Source of the DNA: an uncultured Oscillospiraceae bacterium
GTDB taxonomy: Bacteria; Bacillota; Clostridia; Oscillospirales; Oscillospiraceae
Assembly: GCA_947589745.1 (NCBI GenBank)
Contig: CANQCS010000003.1
Span: forward strand, 53,421 to 117,420
Reading direction: 5' to 3'
DNA: 64,000 nt
A program made the translations under genes and the position numbers. Shown piece after piece: positions 42,085-50,910 of the stretch. The notes under the pieces were generated by a model that searched no databases, was not told where the DNA came from, and was given only the letters and a program-made list of their open reading frames with translations. Position 1 is the first letter of the stretch. Every line of letters starts with the position of its first letter.

Positions 42085-43326
42085 TTATTCCACCACGATA
42101 TTATTCTCCGCGAACGCCTTCAGCAGCAGGTCCATGTCGCTGGGGATGGAGATGGGGTCGCCGCAGTGGGCGATGGCGTTGGCCACGTCCTTCAGGCCGT
42201 TGCCGGTGACCACGGACACCACCGTGGCATCGGGGGAGATCTTCCCCTCCTCGCAGAGCTTCTTCAGGCCCGCGGTGCCGGTGACGCCTGCGGGCTCGCC
42301 GAAGACGCCGCAGGTGCGGCCCAGCAGCTTCTGGGCGGCCATGATCTCCTCGTCGGTGACGTTCACCGTGAGGCCGTTGGACTCGCGGATGGCCATGAGG
42401 GCCTTGTCGGCGTTCCGGGGCACACCCACGGCGATGGAGTCCGCCAGGGTGTTCTCCTCCATGGGATGCCAGTCCTCCCCCGTCTCGATGGCCCGGTTCA
42501 GGGGGCAGCAGCCGGAGGCCTGGGCGGAGATCAGCCGGGGCAGATGGTCGATGAAGCCGATGGCGTACAGGTCCTTCAGGCCCTTCCAGAGGCCGGCGAT
42601 GGTGCAGCCGTCGCCCACGGAGATGGCGATGTAGTCGGGCACGACCCAGTTCAGCTGCTCCATGATCTCCAGGCCCACGGTCTTCTTGCCCTCGGACAGG
42701 TAGAGGTTGATGGCGGCGTTGCGGTTGTACCAGCCCCACCTGTCGATGGCCTGTTTGCTCAGATCGAAAGTGTCCTCGTAGCTGCCCTGGACGGAGATGA
42801 CGGTGGCGCCGAAAGTCATCAGCTGGGCCACCTTGCCCTTGGGGGCGCGGCTGGGGACGAAGATATAGGTTTTCAGCCCCGCGGCGGCGGCGTTGCCGGC
42901 CAGGGAGCTGGCGGCGTTGCCGGTGGAGGAACAGGCGATGACCTTGGCCCCGGCCTCCCTGGCCTTGGCCACGGCCATGGAGGAGGCGCGGTCCTTGAGG
43001 GACGCGGTGGGGTTCACGCCGTCGTCCTTAACGTACAGCTTTTTGATGCCCAGCTGGGCGGCCAAGCGGCCGGCCTCATAGAGGGGGCTCCACCCCACCC
43101 GCAGGGGCGGGGCCTCGGTGGTTTCTTCTACCGGGAGCAGCTCCCGGTAGCGCCACATGGAATTGTCGCTGCGCTGGGCCAGCTTGTCCTTGGTCAGGAC
43201 GGACTTGATATAATCATAATCATAGATGATATCTAAAATTCCTCCACAGGAGCAGTTGGTCAGGTTCGGCGTGGCCTCATAGATTTTGCCGCACTTTACG
43301 CATTTTGCAAACTTAACGTTCTTCAT
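42085..43326 (-). CDS. thrC: Threonine synthase (PLP fold type II)
   Basis: 413 residues. The N-terminal zinc-ribbon-like segment KCVKCGKIYEATPNLTNCSCG is shared by this class of threonine synthases. The PLP lysine is in NPTASLKDRASS, the phosphate loop in SSTGNAASSLAG, and the cofactor ring contact near the C-terminal SVVTGNGLKD. It turns O-phospho-L-homoserine into threonine. No homoserine kinase or dehydrogenase is adjacent; a related lyase role in the neighbouring amino acid/purine cluster cannot be excluded. Confidence 0.85.
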   Translation of the reverse strand: MKNVKFAKCVKCGKIYEATPNLTNCSCGGILDIIYDYDYIKSVLTKDKLAQRSDNSMWRYRELLPVEETTEAPPLRVGWSPLYEAGRLAAQLGIKKLYVKDDGVNPTASLKDRASSMAVAKAREAGAKVIACSSTGNAASSLAGNAAAAGLKTYIFVPSRAPKGKVAQLMTFGATVISVQGSYEDTFDLSKQAIDRWGWYNRNAAINLYLSEGKKTVGLEIMEQLNWVVPDYIAISVGDGCTIAGLWKGLKDLYAIGFIDHLPRLISAQASGCCPLNRAIETGEDWHPMEENTLADSIAVGVPRNADKALMAIRESNGLTVNVTDEEIMAAQKLLGRTCGVFGEPAGVTGTAGLKKLCEEGKISPDATVVSVVTGNGLKDVANAIAHCGDPISIPSDMDLLLKAFAENNIVVE

Positions 43327-43723
43327 TGTCGGTTTCTAACCTCCTAGAATCATCTAAGGGGCCTCCGGCCCCTGGGGTGGAGTGGTAGGGACCTCCGGTC
43401 CCTGCTGACCCTGGGTTCCTTTTCCCACGCGGGAAAAGGAACCAAAAGGGCGCCAGCCCGTAGGGCTGGACCTCTAACTATTTTTTGTTAAGGGCAGATG
43501 GATGGTAGAACTAGGGGCCAGGGAAAGCATTCATCGGTACTGCTGGTTTGTTTTTCCGTATTCTTACTGCCGGTTGCTCCGTTCCACTACGCAATTGATG
43601 AATGTTTCTTGTCGATGTGGAAATTGGTGCTGCGGTTGTATGACAAAACGCAATTCAAATGTAATGCTGACAGATTTGGGAAATCGTCATACACTTGTCA
43701 TATCAACCCCTTTGAGGTGCGAT

Positions 43724-43918
43724 ATGGCAGAATTCAGAATTCCAAAAATCATTCCTACAACCAGCAAAAGTATCCGCTTCCCCAATGATATGATTAAGGA
43801 AGTCGAGTCTGTCATCCAGGGCCGCGACTGTACATTCTCCGCTTTTGTGGTGGAGGCTGTGCGCGTGGCGCTGAAAAGCTTACAGGAACAATCTGAAAAT
43901 ACAATCTCTACGAGGTGA
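43724..43918 (+). CDS. Ribbon-helix-helix-like small protein (YlcI/YnfO-like)
   Basis: 64 residues, ATG after TGAGGTGCGAT; the track ORF from 43502 reads through repeat arm. The pattern TSKSIRFPNDMIKEVESVIQ, then FSAFVVEAVRVALKSL, is a strand followed by two helices, as in Arc/MetJ-type DNA-binding proteins. It overlaps or abuts the next gene, so the two form a cassette inside repeat B copy 4. Confidence 0.7.
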   Translation: MAEFRIPKIIPTTSKSIRFPNDMIKEVESVIQGRDCTFSAFVVEAVRVALKSLQEQSENTISTR

Positions 43919-43923
43919 CGACT

Positions 43924-44118
43924 ATGACCGATATTCCCAATTATTACACCCTGCTTTTCAACCGCGTGACAGACGCGATCAAAGCATTGGAGCAACAGAA
44001 CTACGGCACTGCCAGAGACATACTGGTAAAGGCGCAGCAAGAGGCGGAAGAGCTGTACATTGAAGCGGGAGAAGCACCTGCCGCCCAGAGCGACAAGAAT
44101 CATCTACCCCTTGCGTAG
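43924..44118 (+). CDS. Small helical protein of a mobile cassette
   Basis: 64 residues. ATG six bases after GAGGTG; a GTG at 43915 overlapping the previous stop is the alternative. TDIPNYYTLLFNRVTDAIKA, then LEQQNYGTARDILVKAQQEAEELYIEAGE is predicted all-helical and is of a kind common in Clostridia mobile elements. The C-terminal residues NHLPLA and the stop come from the right arm of repeat B. Function unknown. Confidence 0.6.
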   Translation: MTDIPNYYTLLFNRVTDAIKALEQQNYGTARDILVKAQQEAEELYIEAGEAPAAQSDKNHLPLA

Positions 44119-44412
44119 TGGAACGGAGCAACCGGCAGTCGGACGATGGAAAAAGAAAGCCGCACCCCCGCTGAATGCCTTCTCTGGGTACATCCTACCC
44201 ACGATCTTCCCCGAAATAAAGGGGGTCCAGCCCGTAGGGCTGGCGGTTTTTTGGTGACTTTTTGTCCGCACAAAAAGTCACCCAGGGTCAGCAGGGACCG
44301 CAGGTCCCTACCAGGGCTCCGAGGGGCTGGAAGCCCCCCGGCACCCAGTCCCGGTGCAGCACAGCCGGAATGAAAATTGTGGGGACGGGGCAAAGCCCCG
44401 CCCCCTCGCTTT

Positions 44413-45894
44413 TTACAGGGCCTTCAGGAGGCCGGTGGCCTCATTGAATTCGTTAATGAGGTCATCCAGCTCGGCGGCCTGGGCGTGGACGGCGTCCCAG
44501 GTGCCCTTGGTGTCGTACCACAGGGCGTTCAAGTCGTGGACGTCGCGGGCCTGCTGCTCCACCCAAGTGTAATACTTCAGGTTGTGGATGCGCTTGCGGT
44601 CGGCGTAGGTCAGCTCCATCAGGTTGTCGGTCTTCATGCCCAGCAGGTGGACATGGTGGTCGATGGCGGCCTCCCGGGCGTTGTACGCGCCGTGCATCTC
44701 GTTCAGCTCCGCGATGCGGCTCTGATACATGGCGGCGGAGTCGGTGAGGACCGTGCACACCACGTCGTGCTCGGTGAACTCATAGTACTTGGCCATCTTG
44801 ATGCAGCAGAGGATATTGGCGATGCCGCTGATGCCCAGCCAGGTCATCTTCTCCACCAGCTCGTCGTCCAGGCCCAGCTCCTCCTTCATGTACTTGTGGC
44901 CCTCGGGAGTGTTGAACAGGCGCAGCAGCCGCTGGCTGTCCTCGTCGTCAATGGCGATGGCCATGTCGGTGTTCTTCACATTGTGGATCCAGGGGACGTG
45001 CTTGTCGCCGATGCCCTCGATGCGGTGGCCGCCGAAGCCGTTCTCCAGGATGGTGGGGCACTGCAGCGCCTCGCCCACGGCCAGCTTCAGATGGGGATAC
45101 TTCTCCTTCAGCAGGTCGCCGGCGCTCATGGTGCCCGCGGAGCCGGAGGTGAAGCAGGCGCCCACCAGCTCGTCGCCGGGGCGCTTCACGGCCTCGTACA
45201 GGTCCGCCAGGGCGTTGCCGGTGACGTTGTAGTGCCACAGGGGGTTGCCCATCTCCTCAAACTGGTTGAAGATCATCATGCTGGGGTCCTGCCGCAGCTC
45301 CCAGGTCTTGTCGAAGATCTCCTTCACGTTGCTCTCGCAGCCGGGGGTGGCGATGACCTGGCCCGCGATCTTGCTCAGCCAGTCGAACCGCTCCTGGCTC
45401 ATCTCGGCGGGCAGGATGGCCACGCTGTCGCAGGCCAGCAGCTTGCTGTTGAACGCGCCGCCGCGGCAGTAGTTGCCCGTGGAGGGCCACACCGCGTGGT
45501 GGTAGGTGGCGTCAAACTGGCCGGTGACCAGCCGGGGAGCCAGGCAGCCGAAGCTGGCGCCCACCTTGTGGCAGCCGGTGGGGAACCACTTGCCGGCCAT
45601 GGCGATGATGCGGCAGGGCACGCCGGACAGCACGGACGGGATCTCCACGTAGTTGGGCACCGCCTGGTACAGGCCGCCGGTCTCCTTGGCCTCGTTCTTC
45701 CAGGTGATCCGGAACAGGTTCAGCGGGTTCACGTCCCATAGGCCCACGGACTTCAGCTTCTCCTGGACCTTCTCGGGGATGGTCTCGGGGTGCTGCATCT
45801 GGGCGAAGGTGGGGATGATGACGTTGTTCTCCTTGGCCTTCTGGATATTGTGCTGAAGGCCCTCCTTGTTGATGGTCAGATCGATCTTGCTCAT
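44413..45894 (-). CDS. PLP-dependent fold-II enzyme (beta-replacing/lyase type)
   Basis: 493 residues. WFPTGCHKVGASFGCLAPRL carries the likely PLP lysine, VWPSTGNYCRGGAFNSKLL the phosphate-binding loop (S-T-G-N), and ACFTSGSAGTMSAGDLL a glycine-rich loop. It is longer than threonine/cysteine synthases and distinct from the ~400-aa YgeX (diaminopropionate ammonia-lyase), although its neighbours are YgeY and YgeW. It lies three bases after the YheO-type regulator, so it is co-transcribed with it. Ammonia elimination from a diamino acid is a reasonable guess only. Confidence 0.8.
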   Translation of the reverse strand: MSKIDLTINKEGLQHNIQKAKENNVIIPTFAQMQHPETIPEKVQEKLKSVGLWDVNPLNLFRITWKNEAKETGGLYQAVPNYVEIPSVLSGVPCRIIAMAGKWFPTGCHKVGASFGCLAPRLVTGQFDATYHHAVWPSTGNYCRGGAFNSKLLACDSVAILPAEMSQERFDWLSKIAGQVIATPGCESNVKEIFDKTWELRQDPSMMIFNQFEEMGNPLWHYNVTGNALADLYEAVKRPGDELVGACFTSGSAGTMSAGDLLKEKYPHLKLAVGEALQCPTILENGFGGHRIEGIGDKHVPWIHNVKNTDMAIAIDDEDSQRLLRLFNTPEGHKYMKEELGLDDELVEKMTWLGISGIANILCCIKMAKYYEFTEHDVVCTVLTDSAAMYQSRIAELNEMHGAYNAREAAIDHHVHLLGMKTDNLMELTYADRKRIHNLKYYTWVEQQARDVHDLNALWYDTKGTWDAVHAQAAELDDLINEFNEATGLLKAL

Positions 45895-45897
45895 GTT

Positions 45898-46542
45898 CTA
45901 CTTCTCCTCCTGTTTTGTGTCGATATAAGAATAAAGCGTGTACTTGGAGATCCCAAAATATTTGGCCACCTTATCGCCGGACTTGGTGATAAGGAAGGCG
46001 CCGTGGTCGTTCAGGAACTGGATGGCCCGGACCTTATCGGCTTTGTTCATAATGGCCACCGGCTTTCCCACCAGGGCCACGCTCTGCTCAATGAGGTCGT
46101 CCAGCATGTCGTTGACGTTCAGTACCGTGATGTTCTGCTCCTCCCGGCTGGGCTCGGCGGTCTGCACCAGCCCCTCCACCGCAGCGTTCACCATCAGCAG
46201 CGCGGAGATGTCGTAGTTCACGGAGAGGATGGCGGTGACCTTCCCCCTCCGGTCCCGGATATACATGGTGGAGGACTTCAGCACCTTCCCTCCCGGCGTC
46301 CTGGTCAGGTAGGCCAGGTGGTCCTTGGGGTCCTCCGCTCCGCTGAGGATCTGGTCCATCACCACCCGGGAGGGGCCATCCCCTACCTTGCGGCCGGTGA
46401 CGTGGCCGTTCTCGATGTGGACAATGGCTGGCTCCTCGCTGTCCGTGGACAGGTCGTGAACCACTACCTCGCAATTGGGGCCGAACTGCGCGGCCAGGGC
46501 GGCCGCGATCTGCTTGAGCATCTGTAGCTGGCTGGTCTCCAC
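45898..46542 (-). CDS. YheO/DauR-type transcriptional regulator
   Basis: 214 residues from a GTG at 46542 with GGGAGGATACACGGA; the track ATG at 46620 lies in the promoter. The N-terminal PAS-like YheO domain has FGPNCEVVVHDLS, AIVHIENGHVTGRKVGD, STMYIRDRRGKVTAILSVNYDIS. The C-terminal helix-turn-helix has FLNDHGAFLITKSGDKVAKYFGISKYTLYSYI. Family members control amino acid and catabolic genes. First gene of an operon with the PLP enzyme. Confidence 0.85.
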   Translation of the reverse strand: METSQLQMLKQIAAALAAQFGPNCEVVVHDLSTDSEEPAIVHIENGHVTGRKVGDGPSRVVMDQILSGAEDPKDHLAYLTRTPGGKVLKSSTMYIRDRRGKVTAILSVNYDISALLMVNAAVEGLVQTAEPSREEQNITVLNVNDMLDDLIEQSVALVGKPVAIMNKADKVRAIQFLNDHGAFLITKSGDKVAKYFGISKYTLYSYIDTKQEEK

Positions 46543-46591
46543 TCCGTGTATCCTCCCTCTTTCTTCCTCCGTATTCCTCCGGGTCACCTCC

Positions 46592-46654
46592 ATCATACCA
46601 GCATCCGCGGAAGAATGCAATGGGTTTTCTAAAAATTTTTTTGGTTTTCTAAAA
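46592..46654 (-). promoter_or_regulatory. Promoter and upstream boxes of the YheO-type regulator
   Basis: On the minus strand TTGCAT (46620-46615), 17-base spacer, TATGAT (46597-46592). Two copies of TTTTCTAAAA (46625-46634, 46645-46654; 20 bases apart, both within GGTTTTCTAAAA) lie immediately upstream of the -35. Confidence 0.65.
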
Positions 46655-46767
46655 TTTTGTTTGCCCGGACAAATTCGGCAACCCTTTTGCGGTGGATTTT
46701 TTGCCGGACCTGTGGTATTCTGTCTCTGTCATTAGAGAATAATCTGTGGAGGAACGGAGGAAGCGGC

Positions 46768-47283
46768 ATGATACTGGAGACGGAGCGGCTGTATTTCCGG
46801 GAGCTGGAGGAGGGCGACCTCGGCGCGCTGTGCCTGATTTTGCAGGACGAGGAAACCATGTACGCCTACGAGGGGGCGTTCAGCGACGCGGAGGCGCGGG
46901 AGTGGCTGGACCGGCAGCTTGCGCGATATAAAAGGTGGGGCTTTGGCTCCTGGGCGGTGGTGCGGAAGGAGACCGGGGAGGTCATCGGCCAGTGCGGCCT
47001 CACCATGCAGCCCTGGAAGGACCGGGAGGTGCTGGAGATCGGCTACCTGTTCCGGCGGGACTGCTGGCACCGGGGCTATGCCACCGAGGCCGCTCTGGCC
47101 TGCAAACGCTACGCCTTTGAGGTGCTGGGGGCGGAGGAGGTGTGCGCCATCATCCGGGACACCAACCTGCCCTCCCAGCGCGTGGCGCTGCGCTGCGGGA
47201 TGGTCCCCGAGGACACCTGGACCAAGCACTACCGGGGCGTGGACATGCCCCACTGCCGGTACGCGGCCCGGCGGCCGCGGTAG
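46768..47283 (+). CDS. GNAT-family acetyltransferase (RimJ/RimL type)
   Basis: 171 residues, ATG after ACGGAGGAAGCGGC. ILETERLYFRELEEGDLGAL is the RimJ/L opening, VLEIGYLFRRDCWHRGYATEAALACKRYAF the acetyl-CoA site, and RDTNLPSQRVALRCGMV the closing motif. It may acetylate protein N-termini or a small amine. Lies between the divergent regulator and ygeY, probably unrelated to them. Confidence 0.9.
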   Translation: MILETERLYFRELEEGDLGALCLILQDEETMYAYEGAFSDAEAREWLDRQLARYKRWGFGSWAVVRKETGEVIGQCGLTMQPWKDREVLEIGYLFRRDCWHRGYATEAALACKRYAFEVLGAEEVCAIIRDTNLPSQRVALRCGMVPEDTWTKHYRGVDMPHCRYAARRPR

Positions 47284-47314
47284 TCCGCCGGTCTTTTTCA
47301 AAAAAATTTTTAGG

Positions 47315-47358
47315 TTTTCTAAAAAAATGTTTGACAACTGAAAAAACTATGCTATGAT
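47315..47358 (+). promoter_or_regulatory. Promoter of ygeY with upstream TTTTCTAAAA box
   Basis: TTGACA (47331-47336), 16-base spacer, TATGAT (47353-47358). A GGTTTTCTAAAA box (core 47315-47324) lies six bases before the -35, as at the regulator gene. The leader contains an AGGGCTGAGGACAGCCCT hairpin. Confidence 0.7.
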
Positions 47359-47437
47359 AGAGACAGGAGGGCTGAGGACAGCCCTCAGAGATGGAGAAAT
47401 TCATAAATCATCTGAGAACAGTTTGGAGGGACTTCAC

Positions 47438-48808
47438 ATGGATTTTGAGGCGATCAAGAGAGCGGCGGAAGGTTACCGGGACGACATGAGCAAATTCCTG
47501 CGGGACCTCATTGCCATCCCCAGCGAGAGCTGCGAGGAGGAGGGCGTCATCAAGCGGACCATCGTGGAGATGGAGCGCCTGGGCTTTGACAAGGCGGAGA
47601 TCGACCCCGAGGGCAACGCGCTGGGCTGGATGGGCCAGGGCGACAAGATCATCGCTTTCGACGGCCACATCGACACCGTGGGCATCGGCAACATCAACAA
47701 CTGGGAGCAGGACCCCTACCAGGGCTACGAGACGGACGACATCATCTACGGCCGGGGCGGCTCCGACCAGGAGGGCGGCGTAGTGTCCGCCGTGTACGGC
47801 GCGAAGATCATGAAAGACCTGGGGCTCATTCCCGAGGGCTACAAGATCCTGGTCACCGCCACGGTCCAGGAGGAGGACTGCGACGGCCTGTGCTGGCAGT
47901 ACATCCACAATGAAGACGGTATCACCCCCGAGTTCGTGGTGTCCACCGAGCCCACTGACGGCGGCATCTACCGGGGCCACCGGGGCCGCATGGAGATCCG
48001 GGTGGACGTGAAGGGCATCAGCTGCCACGGCTCCGCCCCCGAGCGCGGCGACAACGCCATTTACAAGATGGCGGACATCGTCCGGGAGGTCCGGGCGCTG
48101 AACGAGAACGACGCCGGCGAGGAGACGGAGATCAAGGGCCTCGTCAAGATGCTGGATCCCAAGTACAACCCGGAGCACTGGGAGGACGCCCGTTTCCTGG
48201 GCCGGGGCACCTGCACGGTGAGCCAGATCTTCTACACCTCCCCCAGCCGCTGCGCGGTGGCGGACAGCTGCGCCATCTCCATCGACCGCCGCATGACCGC
48301 CGGCGAGACCTGGGACAGCTGCCTGGACGAGATCCGGGCCCTGCCCGCCGTCCAGAAGTACGGCGAGGACGTGAAGGTCAGTATGTACATGTATGACCGT
48401 CCGGCGTGGACAGGTCTGAAGTACGAGACGGAGTGCTACTTCCCCACCTGGATCAACAAGGAGACCGCGCCCCACGTCCAGGCCCTGGCGGACGCCCACA
48501 AGGCGCTGTACGGCGACGTGCGCATCGGCCACCCCACCGCCATGAGCAAGCGGGAGGGCCGCCCCCTCATCGACAAGTGGACCTTCTCCACCAACGGCGT
48601 GTCCATCCAGGGGCGGTATGGCATCCCCTGCGTGGGGTTCGGCCCTGGCGCCGAGAGCCAGGCTCACGCCCCCAATGAGATCACCTGGAAGCAGGACCTG
48701 GTGACCTGCGCCGCCGTGTATGCTGCCGCCGTCGCCCTTTACAAGGGCAAGGGTGACGAGGACGTGACGCAGTTCCGGGCCGGGAAAACGAATAATAACA
48801 TTAAGTAA
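47438..48808 (+). CDS. ygeY: YgeY-family M20-type hydrolase
   Basis: 456 residues from the ATG after TTTGGAGGGACTTCAC (not the track start). Metal-site motifs of M20 peptidases: [10 protein letters not shown] (H-x-D), [20 protein letters not shown] (Glu-Glu) and VSTEPTDGG. The family is called selenium-metabolism-linked hydrolase because of its gene neighbours. It is thought to remove a carbamoyl or acyl group from an amino acid derivative in purine/ureide breakdown. It is followed by ygeW, with only repeat B copy 5 between. Confidence 0.9.
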   Translation: MDFEAIKRAAEGYRDDMSKFLRDLIAIPSESCEEEGVIKRTIVEMERLGFDKAEIDPEGNALGWMGQGDKIIAFDGHIDTVGIGNINNWEQDPYQGYETDDIIYGRGGSDQEGGVVSAVYGAKIMKDLGLIPEGYKILVTATVQEEDCDGLCWQYIHNEDGITPEFVVSTEPTDGGIYRGHRGRMEIRVDVKGISCHGSAPERGDNAIYKMADIVREVRALNENDAGEETEIKGLVKMLDPKYNPEHWEDARFLGRGTCTVSQIFYTSPSRCAVADSCAISIDRRMTAGETWDSCLDEIRALPAVQKYGEDVKVSMYMYDRPAWTGLKYETECYFPTWINKETAPHVQALADAHKALYGDVRIGHPTAMSKREGRPLIDKWTFSTNGVSIQGRYGIPCVGFGPGAESQAHAPNEITWKQDLVTCAAVYAAAVALYKGKGDEDVTQFRAGKTNNNIK

Positions 48809-48811
48809 GTC

Positions 48812-49480
48812 TGGCGTGGGGGCTCCGCCCCCACCGGGTCAGCAGGCACCCCCGGGCGGGGTGCGCCCCTGGCCTACTTTTCCCCCACGGGAAAAGTAGG
48901 CAAAAGCGTGCTCAAGAAAACCGAGGTTTTCTTGAGAATCTTTCCTCATTATTTTATTTGTTTTGCGCTCCCCCTGTGGTTGGTTTTTCCTAAACCGGGC
49001 CGGGTCCCGTGTATGGGGCGTTGCGGCTACCCTAATATGTCCCCAAGGGGATTGAAGCGCTGGTGCAGGGGCTCATTGGGTGCGCTGGTCGTTTTTACGT
49101 CGTCCGACTGCGTTCTGCTCCGTTCCACTACGCATAAGAAACATTTCCGTTGACGGCTCGATACGAAACATCCATCAATTGCGTAGTGGAACGGAGCAAC
49201 CAGCAGTTGGACTACGGAAAAACAAACCGGCACCCCCGATGAATGCTTTCCCTGGCCCCTAGTTCCACCATCCATCTGCCCTTAACTAAAATTAGTCAGA
49301 GGTCCAGCCCTACGGGCTGGCGCCCTTTTGGGTACTTTTCCTCCGTGGGAAAAGTACCCCAGGGTGCCGGCGGGCACTGATAGATAGAATAAGAGGTGGT
49401 AGGGGCCGGAGGCCCCTACAGATTGGCACTGTGGGGCTGCGCCCCCACACCCCCCTGGCAGGAAAACGAAAATCACTTCA
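48812..49480 (+). repeat. Interspersed palindromic repeat family B, copy 5
   Basis: Sits between ygeY and ygeW. CCTACTTTTCCC/GGGAAAAGTAGG, CTCAAGAAAACC/GGTTTTCTTGAG, left core TGCTCCGTTCCACTACGCA (49116), right core TTGCGTAGTGGAACGGAGCAA (49179), GGGTACTTTTCC/GGAAAAGTACCC and outer GC hairpins. No separate ygeW promoter is obvious, so ygeW may depend on read-through. Confidence 0.85.
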
Positions 49481-49510
49481 TTTTTATTTGAACAAGGAGA
49501 AAATAAAAAT

Positions 49511-50704
49511 ATGAGCAAAACCGAGCAGTTGGTCCAGCATCTGGAGCGGCTCCAGATCAACGACATGTACAAGAAGGATTTCTACTGGACTTGGGACAAG
49601 ACCGACGACGAGCTGGACGCCATCTTCACCGTGGCCGACGCCCTGCGCGACCTGCGGGAGCGTAACATCTCCACCAAGGTCTTTGAGTCCGGCCTGGGCA
49701 TCTCCATCTTCCGCGACAACTCCACCCGGACCCGCTTCTCCTTCGCCTCCGCCTGCAACCTGCTGGGTCTGGACATCAAGGACCTGGACGAGAAGGTGAG
49801 CCAGATCGCCCACGGTGAGACCGTCCGCGAAACCGCCAACATGGTTTCCTTCATGGCCGACGTCATCGGCATCCGGGACGACATGTTCATCGAGGAGGGC
49901 CACAAGTACCAGAAGACCTTCATGGACGCCCTGGACGAGGGCTACGAGAAGGGCATCCTGGAGCAGCGCCCCACCCTGGTCAACCTCCAGTGCGACGTGG
50001 ACCACCCCACGCAGGCCATGGCCGACCTGCTCCATGTCATCCATGAGATGGGCGGCGTGGAGAACCTGAAGGGCAAAAAGGTGGCCATGACCTGGGCCTA
50101 CTCCCCCAGCTACGGCAAGCCCCTCTCCGTGCCCCAGGGCATCATCGGCCTCTTCTCCCGCTTCGGCATGGACGTGGTGCTGGCCCATCCCGAGGGCTAT
50201 GAGATCCTGCCCGAGGTGGAGGAGATCGCCGCCAAAAACGCCGCGGCCTCCGGCGGCTCCTTCAAGAAGGTCAACTCCATGGAGGAGGCCTTCAAGGACG
50301 CCGACATCGTCTATCCCAAGAGCTGGGCCCCCTTCAAGGCCATGGAGAAGCGCACCCAGCTGTACCGCGCCGGGGACAAGGCCGGCATCGACCAGCTGGA
50401 GAAGGAGCTCCTGGCCCAGAACGCCGAGCACAAGGACTGGACCTGCTCCGAGGAGATGATGAAGCTCACCAAGGACGGCAAGGCCCTCTATATGCACTGC
50501 CTGCCCGCCGACATCTCCGGCCTCTCCTGCAAGGAGGGCGAGGTGGACAACAGCGTCTTTGACCGCTACATCGTCCCCCTGTACAAGGAGGCCTCCTTCA
50601 AGCCCTACATCATCGCCGCCATGATCTTCCTGGCCAAGGTGAAGGACCCCGCCAGCGCCCTCCGCGCCATGGAGGCCCGCGGCGAGAAGCGGAAGGAGTT
50701 CTGA
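49511..50704 (+). CDS. ygeW: Knotted carbamoyltransferase YgeW
   Basis: 397 residues, ATG after AACAAGGAGAAAATAAAAAT. Carbamoyl-phosphate site DNSTRTRFSFASACNLLGL (S-T-R-T-R), HPTQAMADLLHVIHEMGG (HPxQ) and the second-substrate motif YMHCLPADISG (HCLP). The long form with a 240s knot region (ENGxx and SWAPFKAMEKRTQL) marks YgeW rather than ornithine or aspartate transcarbamoylase. It would move a carbamoyl group between a ureido amino acid and phosphate, feeding carbamate kinase encoded next. Confidence 0.93.
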   Translation: MSKTEQLVQHLERLQINDMYKKDFYWTWDKTDDELDAIFTVADALRDLRERNISTKVFESGLGISIFRDNSTRTRFSFASACNLLGLDIKDLDEKVSQIAHGETVRETANMVSFMADVIGIRDDMFIEEGHKYQKTFMDALDEGYEKGILEQRPTLVNLQCDVDHPTQAMADLLHVIHEMGGVENLKGKKVAMTWAYSPSYGKPLSVPQGIIGLFSRFGMDVVLAHPEGYEILPEVEEIAAKNAAASGGSFKKVNSMEEAFKDADIVYPKSWAPFKAMEKRTQLYRAGDKAGIDQLEKELLAQNAEHKDWTCSEEMMKLTKDGKALYMHCLPADISGLSCKEGEVDNSVFDRYIVPLYKEASFKPYIIAAMIFLAKVKDPASALRAMEARGEKRKEF

Positions 50705-50800
50705 TTCTTTTTCTTGAAAGAAAAAGAGCCAAAAAGAACTTTTAATTTCGCTCCCGAGGCGCTGCGGGTCCGGGGTTTCCCCACGATAACGGTACAGGAT
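50705..50800 (-). repeat. Interspersed repeat family A, copy 8
   Basis: Minus orientation directly after the ygeW stop: CTTTTTCTTTCAAGAAAAAG, then AAAGTTCTTTTTGGCTC, with a diverged GCAGCGCCTCGGGAGCG segment. It is the only copy whose orientation opposes the upstream gene. Confidence 0.75.
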
Positions 50801-50850
50801 TCTCACCGAGGGAGCGTATGATCAGTTTCCAAAATTTCTGACAGACCGGA

Positions 50851-50878
50851 AAAAGGAGCATCCCCAGATGCTCCTTTT
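50851..50878 (+). terminator. Hairpin terminator or attenuator before carbamate kinase
   Basis: AAAAGGAGCATC CCCA GATGCTCCTTTT, a perfect 12-bp stem with T-run, 32 bases before the carbamate kinase start. Either ygeW transcripts end here or read-through is regulated. Confidence 0.75.
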
Positions 50879-50910
50879 CCAGTCCTCTGATGGAGAGGAG
50901 AAGCACATAT

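Larger units (their letters stand above)
43345..44420 (+). mobile_element. Repeat family B, copy 4: inverted arms flanking two small genes
   Basis: The left arm (43345-43600) holds GGTTCCTTTTCC/GGAAAAGGAACC, GGGAAAGCATTCATCGGTAC and TTGCTCCGTTCCACTACGCAATTG. The right arm (44105-44420) holds TTGCGTAGTGGAACGGAGCAA, GGTGACTTTTTG/CAAAAAGTCACC and GC hairpins. Other copies have ~45 bases between the core arms; here ~510 bases with two genes occupy that spot. The stop codon of the second gene lies in the right arm's TGCGTAG. The arrangement resembles terminal inverted repeats around cargo; no transposase is present. Confidence 0.7.

Noticed and set aside
43345-44420. Classic insertion sequence or toxin-antitoxin locus
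   Set aside because: No transposase is present and neither small protein has a recognisable toxin motif; kept only as a cargo-bearing repeat.
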